This document shows, piece by piece, positions 20,152 through 28,105 of a stretch of 64,000 nt of DNA. Under the pieces are notes generated by a model that had not been told where the DNA came from, searched no databases, and was given only the letters and a program-made list of their open reading frames with translations. Position 1 is the stretch's first letter; each line of letters begins with the position of its first letter. Both the position numbers and the translations under genes were made by a program. This DNA comes from Phycisphaeraceae bacterium (GTDB lineage Bacteria > Planctomycetota > Phycisphaerae > Phycisphaerales > Phycisphaeraceae): the NCBI GenBank assembly GCA_028277745.1, contig JANQFR010000026.1, positions 43,297 through 107,296 on the forward strand, given 5' to 3'.

Positions 20152-20260
20152 TCCGGACGAATCCATCTGTTGCATACGTCAACGCCTGACATCTTTCGAA
20201 GCTCAATCGCGAGCTGCTCAATGAGACAGACCGGCGGTGTCGGCCTTTCGTGTGTTCTCA

Positions 20261-20334
20261 GCTGCGACGTCCTCGTCGCAGCCCGCCGTAGCCAACGACA
20301 GACGATACAACCGCGACGGGGACGTCGCGGCTAC
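20261..20334. repeat. double-hairpin palindromic element
   Basis: It holds two strong hairpins. GCTGCGACG (20261-20269) pairs with CGTCGCAGC (20274-20282) around a 4-nt loop, and CCGCGACG (20311-20318) pairs with CGTCGCGG (20323-20330) around GGGA. GTAGCC (20288) and GGCTAC (20329) form a further outer stem. There is no T-run, so it is not a typical terminator. It lies in the 214-bp gap between the ECF sigma gene and the convergent PEP-CTERM gene. Confidence 0.5.
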
Positions 20335-20365
20335 CGGCCACGTCGAACGTGTTTGATTCCTTAGA

Positions 20366-21274
20366 TTAGTGACCCGGCCGGCGACGACGGCCCAGCAGCG
20401 GGAGGCCGGCGGCGAGGCCGAGCAGAGCGGCCGAGGCGGGCTCGGGGATGAGCGTGCCGAGCCGGACGCTGTCGTACTGCGCCCCGCTGCCCGGCGCTTC
20501 GGGGAAGAAGTCGTTGACGAACAGGTCGGAGTTGGGGTCGGAAGGGTTCGAGACCGCGACGCCAGCGTAGGCCCAGTCCAGCGCGGCGGTGAAGTCGCCG
20601 AGGGTCAACCCCAGATCGCTGAGTTCGACCGCGACCTCGACGACAAAGGTGACGTCGTCCGCGCGGACCTCGCCGGCCACGGTGCTGTCGCCGAAGCTGT
20701 TGCCGCCCTCCTGGGTGACGGTGACGCCGGAGCCGCTGACGTCCCCATCCAAGTCGTTGTAGATCTTGACTTTTCCGTCGTTGTCGGAGTCATCGAAATC
20801 CGCATCCAGCCCGGTGGCGTCGTTCACCTCGATCGCGAAGGCTTCCCCGCCCGCCGGACGGGCGTAGAAGTAGTAATGGCCCTTGAGCCCCTCGGTGACG
20901 GGGTTGGTTTCGCCAGCGATATGCTTGAAGTCGCCGACCACTTCCCACCGCACGAAGAGGTAGTCCGCGCCCATGCTCGACCCGACGCCCCAGGAGGCCG
21001 ACGCGAGGTCGGCGTAAGCCCAGTATTCGCCGCCGTCGTCAGTGGTCCCCGACGTGCGGGTTCCGCCGGCATCGCTCCATTTGTCGTCCTGGATCGGCCG
21101 CTCCCAGACCTCGTTGGCGTAGTCTTCAGCGCTGGTCGGGACGGTGTAAACGCCGCTGCCCATGTGTGTCCAGGTCGCATCGTTTTCGGTCACCTGGTAG
21201 ACGGGGGTGATCGCCGCCATGGCCGTGGAGCCCATTAGAGCCAGGCCAGCCGTCATTGCAAAGACGTATCGCAT
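20366..21274 (-). CDS. PEP-CTERM sorted secreted protein
   Basis: A 302-residue protein with a signal peptide (RYVFAMTAGLALMGSTAMA) and a canonical C-terminal sorting signal: IPEPASAALLGLAAGLPLLG plus RRRR. The start is supported by a GGAG-containing ribosome binding site just upstream (21284-21287 on the plus map). The middle is acidic and Gly-rich, with DFDDSDNDGK-like calcium-loop segments, and reads as a beta-sandwich surface domain, but I do not recognise a named family. It is probably exported and anchored to the outer envelope by an exosortase system encoded elsewhere. Confidence 0.88.
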   Translation of the reverse strand: MRYVFAMTAGLALMGSTAMAAITPVYQVTENDATWTHMGSGVYTVPTSAEDYANEVWERPIQDDKWSDAGGTRTSGTTDDGGEYWAYADLASASWGVGSSMGADYLFVRWEVVGDFKHIAGETNPVTEGLKGHYYFYARPAGGEAFAIEVNDATGLDADFDDSDNDGKVKIYNDLDGDVSGSGVTVTQEGGNSFGDSTVAGEVRADDVTFVVEVAVELSDLGLTLGDFTAALDWAYAGVAVSNPSDPNSDLFVNDFFPEAPGSGAQYDSVRLGTLIPEPASAALLGLAAGLPLLGRRRRPGH

Positions 21275-21482
21275 GCGTCACCCCTCCTTATAAGGGCGCG
21301 GAAAAATCAAAGTAATGTTGTTGGCGGTCACACTCCGCTCAGATTCATGTGGCACTATAAAGTTCCGGTTCGACCCGTCAAATCAAAAGCCCATGAGAAG
21401 TAAGTGAGGGACCGCATCCTGTCAGACGCCTATAGGCCGAGCGTCTCACCGCCCAAACGATTACCCCTCGTGAATATCGCTG

Positions 21483-21644
21483 TCAACCGCAGAATACTGG
21501 TTGCACAATCTCCAGATTGTTCCACTCGTAAGTACGCTGATGGACTTCAGACCGCATGTGCTCAATAGAAACATAAACTCCGGTTTTCGACGGGTCGGCT
21601 CGGACTCGCGAGACTACGCTAGATGCGTGTATGCAAATGACCCA
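21483..21644 (-). pseudogene. second coding-like fragment of unknown protein
   Basis: A minus-strand frame, open between stops, contains SKTGVYVSIEHMRSEVHQ followed by TYEWNNLEIVQPVFCG and a stop. It is in a different frame from the fragment just upstream on the same strand, so the two could be one gene broken by a frameshift, or two separate remnants. The composition is protein-like. No start codon is near the upstream end of the frame. Confidence 0.25.
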
Positions 21645-21817
21645 TCAGGAAGTTCAAACCAGAAGTTGTCGGGGTCTGCCTGCGCGCAATGATGCTTTGC
21701 ATCAATTCCAAACAGGATGTGCTTATCACAAAGCTCGTGGCGCGGTTCTTCGTCGAACCAGAAAGGGCTATAACACTGAGACGACGCATGATGGCGGCTA
21801 ACAAGGCTCCTGCCCGG
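21614..21817 (-). pseudogene. coding-like fragment of unknown protein
   Basis: A stop-bounded minus-strand frame with no start codon reads YSPFWFDEEPRHELCDKHIL, then FGIDAKHHCAQADPDNFWF and ends in ELPDGSFAYTHLA. The composition (Trp, Phe, Asp, Cys, His) is protein-like rather than random. I do not recognise the family. It is probably the 3' end of a gene whose 5' part has been lost. Confidence 0.35.
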
Positions 21818-21862
21818 CTACAAGCAACCCCAGTGGGAATAAATAGATGCTTGAATCATACT

Positions 21863-22309
21863 CTACTCGCGGTCGCCGCCGGTCAACTGCGGCGGTGCGT
21901 CAGGCGCTTCCCGTCCCTGGAAGAGAAAGTAAAGCGCGAAGGCCGTCGGAACAAGCATGCTGCCCAACCAGAGGTAGTACCCGAGCCCCATCTGCAGGAT
22001 CGTGGTGTCCGTGCCCGAAGCATCGCGCGCGATCGGCGCTCCGACATAGGTCAGGCAAAGCAGGGCCAGCCCGGATGCGGCGGCGAGGGTGAGCAAGGCC
22101 GCCAGGCGGAGCTTGAACGAGAGGCACAGCACGCCCGCAAGCCAGAGCGGGTTGGCCAGCCAACGCGGGTCCAGGGAAAACCCCCCGAAGAGGAGCACCA
22201 CAACCCCCAGGTAATAGGTGTCGTCGCCCTGTTCGAGATCGAAGGCCGGCAGGGCCAGTGAAACGAGGTAAAGAACCGCCGCAATCGCCACCGTGATGTA
22301 TCTGGCCAT
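21863..22309 (-). CDS. small integral membrane protein of unknown function
   Basis: A 148-residue protein with about four predicted transmembrane helices (ITVAIAAVLYLVSLALPAF, then YYLGVVVLLFGGF, LAALLTLAAASGLALLCLTYV and YYLWLGSMLVPTAFALYFLF). There are no catalytic motifs. GAGG on the minus strand (22317-22320) may act as the ribosome binding site. It lies downstream of pgpH on the same strand, separated by 154 bp that includes a REP-like hairpin, so it may be a separate transcription unit. Position resembles that of ybeY in some phoH-pgpH operons, but the sequence is unrelated to YbeY. Confidence 0.7.
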   Translation of the reverse strand: MARYITVAIAAVLYLVSLALPAFDLEQGDDTYYLGVVVLLFGGFSLDPRWLANPLWLAGVLCLSFKLRLAALLTLAAASGLALLCLTYVGAPIARDASGTDTTILQMGLGYYLWLGSMLVPTAFALYFLFQGREAPDAPPQLTGGDRE

Positions 22310-22406
22310 GGGGTCGCCTCGCGATGCAGGAGAAGGATCGGGGCCGCCGAGCGCGGGCTATAAGCCGTTAGGGGCGGAATCGCCGTTTTTGACAGTCCGT
22401 GTCGAT

Positions 22407-22433
22407 CCCGGCCCCGCAGGCCGGCGCTTAACG
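22407..22433 (+). repeat. REP-like hairpin with GCTTAAC tail
   Basis: A variant copy of the dispersed hairpin. The stem CCGGCC/GGCCGG is followed on the right by CGCTTAACG. It lies in the gap between the small membrane protein and pgpH. See the other copies near 32338, 33608, 42493 and 57700. Confidence 0.55.
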
Positions 22434-22463
22434 ACCCGCATCAAAGGGTTGCGGGGGTGATCA

Positions 22464-24743
22464 TCAAGCCGTCTGCGGCTGGACGGCGCCGGGCTCGGGT
22501 TTCTCGGCCGGGTACTGGATCCGGGCGTGATAGATCGCGCAAAGCGTCTTGGTGATGGCCTGCTCGACCCGGTGAAGCTCCGCGAGGGTCATGGCGGACT
22601 CGTCGAGCTGCCCGTCCATGAGCCGCTTGATGGCGATGTTGTGGACCAGTTGTTCGAGACGGACAGGTGTGGGGTCGGGCAGGGTGCGTGCGGCGGCTTC
22701 CATGCCGTCGCAGAGCAGCATGATCGCGGCCTCCTTGGTCTGCGGCTTGGGGCCGGGGTAGCGGAACTCGAACTCCGACGGTCCGGGCTTGTCCTCGGCC
22801 TCGGTCTTGCGTTTGGCGGCGTGGTAGAAATACTCCACCAGCGTCGTGCCGTGGTGCGACTCGATGAAGTGTTTGAGGACGGTGGGCAGGCCGTACTCGC
22901 GGGCCATCTCCATGCCGTCCTTCACGTGGCCGACGATGATCAGCAGGGACATCGCGGGCGACAGCTTGTTGTGTCGGTTGGGCCCGCCGCCCTGGTTCTC
23001 GATGAAGTACATGGGCTTGTTGATCTTGCCGATGTCGTGGTACATCGCGCCGACGCGGCAGAGCAGCCCGTTGCCGTTGATGGCGTCGGCGGCGGCCTCG
23101 GCCATGTCGGCGATGCGCAGCGAGTGCTGGTAGGTCCCCGGCGCCTCCTGGGCCAGGCGCTGCAGCAGCGGGTGGCTGGCGTCGTTGAGCTCCTTGAGCC
23201 GCATCGCCGTGGTGACCCGGAACAACCGCTCGATGAACGGCAGCACGCCCTGCACGATGATGCCCACCAGCAGGCCCGAGGCCACCGCGCCGATGGCGTC
23301 CCAGCCGATGCGGACCAGCTCGCCGGGCAGATCAAGCGGCCGCGAGCCGACCCCCACCACCAGCGTGGTCACGCCCATCGCCAGCCCCGTCCACAGCCCC
23401 ACGAGCACGAGCTTCGACGAGCTGCGCACCTCCTTGAGCTGCGACACCGCGATGCCCAGCCCCGCCAGGACGACCAGCTCGATGCCGATCGACAGGTTCA
23501 TGCTGGCCATGACCACCAGGGACTGAATCGCCCCCACCGCCAGCGCAAACCGCTGGTCGTACACGATCGCCAGGATGATCGCCGCCAGGAGGGTCGGGAA
23601 CGTGACCGTGAACAACATGAACGAGGGCCAGGCCTGGGTCGCGAACACCGCCCCCGCGAGGCACCCCATCAGCAGCATCGTCAGGGCGAAGCCCCGCATC
23701 GGGTTACGCGCGACCTTGTGGTTGTAGGTGAAGATGTACACCCACAGCCCCACCATGATCAGCAGGATCGAGCCGAACACGCCGGCCCGGACGAGCCACG
23801 CGTGGACATGGCCCAGACGCACGTCATATGTGAGCCGCTCCTGCTTCAGCAGCTCGACCTGGAACGGGGTGAGCGTGTCGCCGGCGGGGATCAGCACCCG
23901 GTTGGCGTCGTAGGTCAGCACCGCGGGGGGCGTGTCCTGGTACACCCGGTCCCGCTGCTGGCGGGTCAGCTCCGCGTCGAACAGGTAAGTCGGGTTCAGG
24001 TCGCTCATGACCAGGGACAGGACCGAGCGCTGCAGCGGCCGGGGGAACTTGAGCGCCTCGCGCTCGATCAACTCTTTGAGGTCGTCGGTTTCGTCGGTGC
24101 TGTAAACGCGGTTGGGATAGCGAAACAACCGTTCTTCGCCCCCGTTGTGCGGGTCGGGGTGCATGATGACGATCGGGTCGATGCCGACGTGCTTGTATTC
24201 GGCCGGGTCGAGGATCGCCAGCTCGAAAAGCCCCTGAAGAAACCGCCGGGCGTCGATCTCCCATTGCTCGATGGGCTGGCCCTCGGTGTTGTAGTACTTC
24301 TTGAGTTGGTCGAGGGCTTGCTGGTCGAGCTGGAGCTGTTCGACCGACTCGGGGGGCACCTCGGCGAGGGTGGTGTAATCCGCCAGCCCGATCAGGCCGG
24401 TGAAACGGTCGATCAGCGACTCGAGGTACTGCCGATTGGCGACGTAAACGGCCGGCTCATCCTCGGCCGCCTCGCGTTTGCGCTCTTTGGTGCGTTCTTC
24501 GTCAACCGCGGAGAACCCCACGCGGGTGACCACTGGACGTTCCATGTACTGGCCGACCTGGTAGTCTCGGTCGGTCGTGTATTGCAGGGCCAGCCCCCCG
24601 CCGATCCCGGTGAACAACAGCGCGTAGAACACGGCCCAGAGGACGTCCTTGCGCCGGGCGACCTGCGCCCATTCGGACGTCGAGCGGGGCGAGTTACGCC
24701 GCAACTCACGCCGGCGGGCGGTGTTAGGCTTGCCGTTGGCCAT
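22464..24743 (-). CDS. pgpH: 7TM-HD domain phosphodiesterase, PgpH/YqfF family
   Basis: In order it has an N-terminal membrane helix (VLWAVFYALLFTGIGGGLAL), a large extracytoplasmic domain, seven closely spaced transmembrane helices (about 23280-23830), and a C-terminal HD domain with the signature YHDIGKINKP (catalytic His-Asp, HDIG type) plus ESHHGTTLVEYF. Members hydrolyse cyclic di-AMP in Firmicutes; the substrate in planctomycetes is not established. I place the start at the ATG of MANGKPN (24743). An in-frame ATG at 24797 would add 18 low-complexity residues, and neither has a clear ribosome binding site. It lies downstream of phoH on the same strand, which is the common phoH-pgpH order. 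Confidence 0.9.
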   Translation of the reverse strand: MANGKPNTARRRELRRNSPRSTSEWAQVARRKDVLWAVFYALLFTGIGGGLALQYTTDRDYQVGQYMERPVVTRVGFSAVDEERTKERKREAAEDEPAVYVANRQYLESLIDRFTGLIGLADYTTLAEVPPESVEQLQLDQQALDQLKKYYNTEGQPIEQWEIDARRFLQGLFELAILDPAEYKHVGIDPIVIMHPDPHNGGEERLFRYPNRVYSTDETDDLKELIEREALKFPRPLQRSVLSLVMSDLNPTYLFDAELTRQQRDRVYQDTPPAVLTYDANRVLIPAGDTLTPFQVELLKQERLTYDVRLGHVHAWLVRAGVFGSILLIMVGLWVYIFTYNHKVARNPMRGFALTMLLMGCLAGAVFATQAWPSFMLFTVTFPTLLAAIILAIVYDQRFALAVGAIQSLVVMASMNLSIGIELVVLAGLGIAVSQLKEVRSSSKLVLVGLWTGLAMGVTTLVVGVGSRPLDLPGELVRIGWDAIGAVASGLLVGIIVQGVLPFIERLFRVTTAMRLKELNDASHPLLQRLAQEAPGTYQHSLRIADMAEAAADAINGNGLLCRVGAMYHDIGKINKPMYFIENQGGGPNRHNKLSPAMSLLIIVGHVKDGMEMAREYGLPTVLKHFIESHHGTTLVEYFYHAAKRKTEAEDKPGPSEFEFRYPGPKPQTKEAAIMLLCDGMEAAARTLPDPTPVRLEQLVHNIAIKRLMDGQLDESAMTLAELHRVEQAITKTLCAIYHARIQYPAEKPEPGAVQPQTA

Positions 24744-24867
24744 GGGGGGTCCGCTGATGGGGGGGAAGGTACGTCGCTCAGTCGTGGCCGGCCGCATCGG
24801 GCGGGCCGGCGGGTAACAGATTTATCGGCCACGCGTCGCCTGCCGTTTGGACGCCAATGGGAAGATT

Positions 24868-25896
24868 TTACTCGGACGCGGGCGGATGGCCAGTGGTTTG
24901 CTCAAAAGCGAGCTCCTGGACCTCAGGGGCCTGCTGAGGCGGGGTCTGGTTCGGCTCGTAGGCGGCCACGATCCGCTGCACCAGGTCGTGCCGGACGATA
25001 TCGGCCCCGTCGAGGGTCAGCATCGCGACGCCCCGGGTCCGCCGCAGCCGGCGGACCGCGTCGATCAGGCCCGAGTCCCGCGGGTCGGGCAGGTCGATCT
25101 GCGACGTGTCGCCGGTGACGATCATCTTGCTGCCGTGCCCCAAGCGGGTCAGGAACATCAGCATCTGGCTGCGGGTGGTGTTCTGGGCCTCGTCGCAGAG
25201 GATGCAGGCGTCGTTGAGTGTTCGGCCGCGCATGAAAGCGAGCGGCACGATCTCGATCAGGTCCGCCGCCATGAACCGTTCGATCTGGTCGAACTCCATC
25301 ATGTCGTTCAGCGCATCGAGCAGCGGGCGCAGGTAAGGGTTGACCTTGTCCTGCATGGTGCCGGGCAGGAAGCCGAGCTTCTCGCCGGCCTCGACCGCGG
25401 GGCGCACGAGCACGAGCTTGCGGACCTCGCCGCGTTTGAGCATGGACACCGCGGCGGCCACGGCGAGGTAGGTCTTGCCCGTCCCCGCCGGGCCGATGCA
25501 GAAGGTCAGGTCGTGCTGCTGGATCGCCCGGACGTAGGCGCGCTGGCCATCGGTCTTGGGCTCGATCCGTCGGCCGCGGAGGTAGACGTCAAAAGACGCC
25601 GCCGGCGTCACCTCATCCGGCCGGGGCCGGGGATCGTGCTGGCGGTCGGCGTCGGCGATCGCATCCAGCACCTGCCGCCGGTTCATCGACCGGCCCTGCT
25701 CCGCCGCCTCGATCAGCCGCTCGAGCACCAGCGCCGCCCGACCGACCGCGTGCGTGTCGCCGCTGATCCGCACCGTGTCGCCCCGGGCAATCAGCGTCAC
25801 GCCCAACGTCTCACGGACCATCTTGAGGTTCCGCTCCGCCGGGCCGGTCACGGCCACCCGTTGGTCCCCCGCCGGCAATTCGATCGTCAGTTCCAA
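24868..25896 (-). CDS. phoH: PhoH-like ATPase
   Basis: A 342-residue P-loop protein. It has a Walker A motif GPAGTGKT, a Walker B-like ACILCDEAQN, and PhoH family blocks VLVRPAVEAGEKLGFLPG and VTGDTSQIDLPD. The N-terminal region (about 110 residues) resembles the KH-like domain often found before PhoH. It probably acts in RNA metabolism together with the neighbouring PgpH, as seen in other bacterial phoH-pgpH-ybeY clusters; ybeY itself is not next to it here. It lies 36 bp downstream of the upstream secreted-protein gene and is likely in the same operon. Confidence 0.93.
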   Translation of the reverse strand: MELTIELPAGDQRVAVTGPAERNLKMVRETLGVTLIARGDTVRISGDTHAVGRAALVLERLIEAAEQGRSMNRRQVLDAIADADRQHDPRPRPDEVTPAASFDVYLRGRRIEPKTDGQRAYVRAIQQHDLTFCIGPAGTGKTYLAVAAAVSMLKRGEVRKLVLVRPAVEAGEKLGFLPGTMQDKVNPYLRPLLDALNDMMEFDQIERFMAADLIEIVPLAFMRGRTLNDACILCDEAQNTTRSQMLMFLTRLGHGSKMIVTGDTSQIDLPDPRDSGLIDAVRRLRRTRGVAMLTLDGADIVRHDLVQRIVAAYEPNQTPPQQAPEVQELAFEQTTGHPPASE

Positions 25897-25932
25897 ATCA
25901 GGAAGGCTCCATGGGTCAATCGAGTGTGGCGC

Positions 25933-27306
25933 TCAGCGGATGCCGTGGATCGCTTTGATCTGCTCCGCCGTCGCCGGCAGCAGGACCGTACCGTCGGCCA
26001 TCTGCCGCCGCAGCAACCGGCCGTGACGGTCGTAGGTCGACACCTGCTCGCCCGCTTCCGGCGACGGCCGGACGCGGACCAGGTACGCCCCGTCCAGCAG
26101 CGGCTCCACCTGTTCGTGCCGCAGCGTCAGCGTGCCCGTGTTTGAGTTGTACGCGTACACCAGCATCTCCCGAGGGCGGTCGCGGCCCGACACCACGTGC
26201 GGCAGCAGTTGCAGGTCCACCTGCGACATGTAACCCTTCGGCGGAACTTGCCAGGTCTTGCGCCCCGCGCCAGACGGCAGCGCCCGGTCCACGGTCAACA
26301 CCCGTTGGCGTTGGGGCAGCCCGACCGTGCGGCGGCGCAGTCCCCGCTCATCCTCCTGCTCCAGAACGATATCCGACCGCACCCCGGTCTCCACCAGCGT
26401 CTCCACGGGCACCGCCGCGACCGACGACGGCTGCCCCGAGGTCTGCAACACCCGCCGGCTGGTCTTGACCGACCAGATCTCGGTCTCCCGGTCGTCGGAC
26501 TCGAAAAACTCGCTGAACGTATCGAACGCAAACCCGTTCTCCTCCACGTGCGAACGGACCTCCACGCCGATCCCCGGCACGCCGACGGCGTCGCTCCGCG
26601 CCGACTGCCGCACCCGCATGTAGCCGACGTCGCGGTTGTCGCGCACCACCCGGAACCACTGCTCGGGGATCAGCCCACGCTTCATGGTCTCGCGCTTGAT
26701 TCCCGCCCGCCACGCGTCGCCCGCCTCGATCAACGCGGTGCGGCGGGCCTCCAGCTCCCTCACAGGCGCCAACTCGACGCTGTTGACCATCGCCTCGAAC
26801 ACCGGCAGCACGTTCGCCAGCCGGTCCGCGTCCGCGTCCACCTGGAACATCGCGATCGTGAACGGGTCGATCAGCATGAACACCTGCTCGGCGATCCAGC
26901 CGTGGCCGTCGTCCTCCCGCCCCTCGGCTTGCTCGTCGGGCACCGCAAACAGCACGCGCGTCGAAGCGCGGCCCGCGGGCCTCAATTCGGTCGGGTTCTG
27001 CTGTTTCACCACCACCGCGTTGGAGTGCGAAAACGTGAACTGCTTGACCGCGATCGGCGGCAGTTCGGCCAGGCCGAGCGCCTGATTCGACTTGCGGACG
27101 TAGACGCCGAACGTCGTACCGTCGGGCATCACGAACTTCGCCGCCGCTCCGTCCGCCGTCGCCTCGATCGTCCGCGCCCCGGCCGGGGGCGCCAGCGACA
27201 GGCCGTACGCCGGCTCCGACCAGCGCTGCGGCGAGAGCAGCGACTCGCCGGCGCTCGCAGCCACGGTCAACCCCCCGGCCATCAGAATCCAGACCCATCT
27301 GCGCAT
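25933..27306 (-). CDS. secreted protein of unknown function
   Basis: A 457-residue protein with a signal peptide (WVWILMAGGLTVAASAGE). The body is beta-rich, with repeated short strand patterns; I do not recognise a family. The ATG at 27306 overlaps the stop of the upstream gene (TGATG), which favours it over the TTG at 27309 and implies translational coupling. It therefore probably works with the product of that upstream gene, which is also membrane-anchored and extracytoplasmic. Both precede phoH and pgpH in one likely operon. Confidence 0.8.
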   Translation of the reverse strand: MRRWVWILMAGGLTVAASAGESLLSPQRWSEPAYGLSLAPPAGARTIEATADGAAAKFVMPDGTTFGVYVRKSNQALGLAELPPIAVKQFTFSHSNAVVVKQQNPTELRPAGRASTRVLFAVPDEQAEGREDDGHGWIAEQVFMLIDPFTIAMFQVDADADRLANVLPVFEAMVNSVELAPVRELEARRTALIEAGDAWRAGIKRETMKRGLIPEQWFRVVRDNRDVGYMRVRQSARSDAVGVPGIGVEVRSHVEENGFAFDTFSEFFESDDRETEIWSVKTSRRVLQTSGQPSSVAAVPVETLVETGVRSDIVLEQEDERGLRRRTVGLPQRQRVLTVDRALPSGAGRKTWQVPPKGYMSQVDLQLLPHVVSGRDRPREMLVYAYNSNTGTLTLRHEQVEPLLDGAYLVRVRPSPEAGEQVSTYDRHGRLLRRQMADGTVLLPATAEQIKAIHGIR

Positions 27307-28007
27307 CAAGATTCGCTCCGTGCAATCGTCACCGATCGAAGGATCTCCAGCATCAGCCGGCTGTCCTGAGTCACCGCCTGCTGGGCGAAGGCTTCCATAT
27401 CCTTGCCCTGCTCATATGGGATGCTGTCGACCAAGTAGAACAGCCAGTACGTCCGGCGGTCGTCGGTCAGCACCGCGAGAATATGCGGCTCGATCCGCTG
27501 GCCGTCATCCGACGCCGCCAGCCCGACCGTCTCGGCGCCGACCAGGCCCTCGTGCTGGTAGTGCAGGCCGATCTGCCGGATGACCCGGATCTCCGCCAGC
27601 CGTTGCTGGCCCAGCAGTTCCGTCATAGCGCCGCGCAGCACTTCGGCCGGGTCGGACGCTTCGGGCGTGGTCAGCTTGGTGATCAGGAGCCCGCGCGTCT
27701 GCTGGGACTGGTCCACCATCACCACCGCATCCCCCGCGCGCCGGCGTTCGGCGGCCAGGATGCCGTTGTCCGCCGACACCTGCGTCCAGTTCGGCGGCAG
27801 GCTGAAGGACAGGTCGTCCAGGCGGACGTGCTTGAACAGCGGCGTCACCTGCGGCCGAACGCCCTGCCCCGACGGGCTCGGCGCCGCGTTGCGCGACTGC
27901 ACCACCGCCCACGCCCCGCCTATCGACAAGGCGAACACCACGATCATCAACCCCGCGATCACCACCCCCCGGACCCGCGGCGACTCGATTAAAGGCTTGG
28001 CAGGCAT
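27306..28007 (-). CDS. membrane-anchored protein of unknown function
   Basis: A 233-residue protein with one N-terminal transmembrane helix (GVVIAGLMIVVFALSIGGAW) and an extracytoplasmic domain (DLSFSLPPNWTQVSADNG and onward). The N-in, C-out topology is inferred from the charges. The start at 28007 is supported by a TATGAT hexamer (minus strand, 28014-28019 on the map) 6 nt upstream, which would make the transcript leaderless. Starts further upstream would lie inside the promoter. It heads the phoH-pgpH operon and overlaps the next gene by one base. Confidence 0.8.
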   Translation of the reverse strand: MPAKPLIESPRVRGVVIAGLMIVVFALSIGGAWAVVQSRNAAPSPSGQGVRPQVTPLFKHVRLDDLSFSLPPNWTQVSADNGILAAERRRAGDAVVMVDQSQQTRGLLITKLTTPEASDPAEVLRGAMTELLGQQRLAEIRVIRQIGLHYQHEGLVGAETVGLAASDDGQRIEPHILAVLTDDRRTYWLFYLVDSIPYEQGKDMEAFAQQAVTQDSRLMLEILRSVTIARSES

Positions 28008-28013
28008 CCTATG

Positions 28014-28019
28014 ATCATA
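28014..28019 (-). promoter_or_regulatory. -10-like box TATGAT, leaderless spacing
   Basis: TATGAT on the minus strand, 6 nt before the ATG at 28007. It is one of a set of such boxes in this window. No convincing -35 is seen. Confidence 0.45.
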
Positions 28020-28105
28020 CGCTGACCAGCCTTGCACGCCAGCCGTCGATCTGCCAAGATAAGGCCAGACCGGGGAAACTGGGCTGTGCAAGGATTGCAG
28101 GCCAT

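Larger units (their letters stand above)
21275..21862. other. 588-bp gap of lower GC with broken frames
   Basis: No intact gene is visible. Base composition is visibly less GC-rich than the flanks. Two coding-like frames without proper starts lie on the minus strand and are listed separately. A 16-bp near-palindrome, ACAATCT-CC-AGATTGT, sits at 21505-21520. The first 30 bp belong to the leader of the PEP-CTERM gene on the minus strand. The tract looks like decayed accessory DNA. Confidence 0.5.

Noticed and set aside
21360..21390. tRNA suggested by GGTTCGACCC-like T-arm
   Set aside because: No T-stem, D-arm or anticodon stem can be drawn around it.
21770..21830. Integron attC site suggested by TATAAC and GCTAAC motifs
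   Set aside because: The two motifs are in direct orientation, whereas attC requires inverted RYYYAAC and GTTRRRY boxes. No integrase gene is visible.
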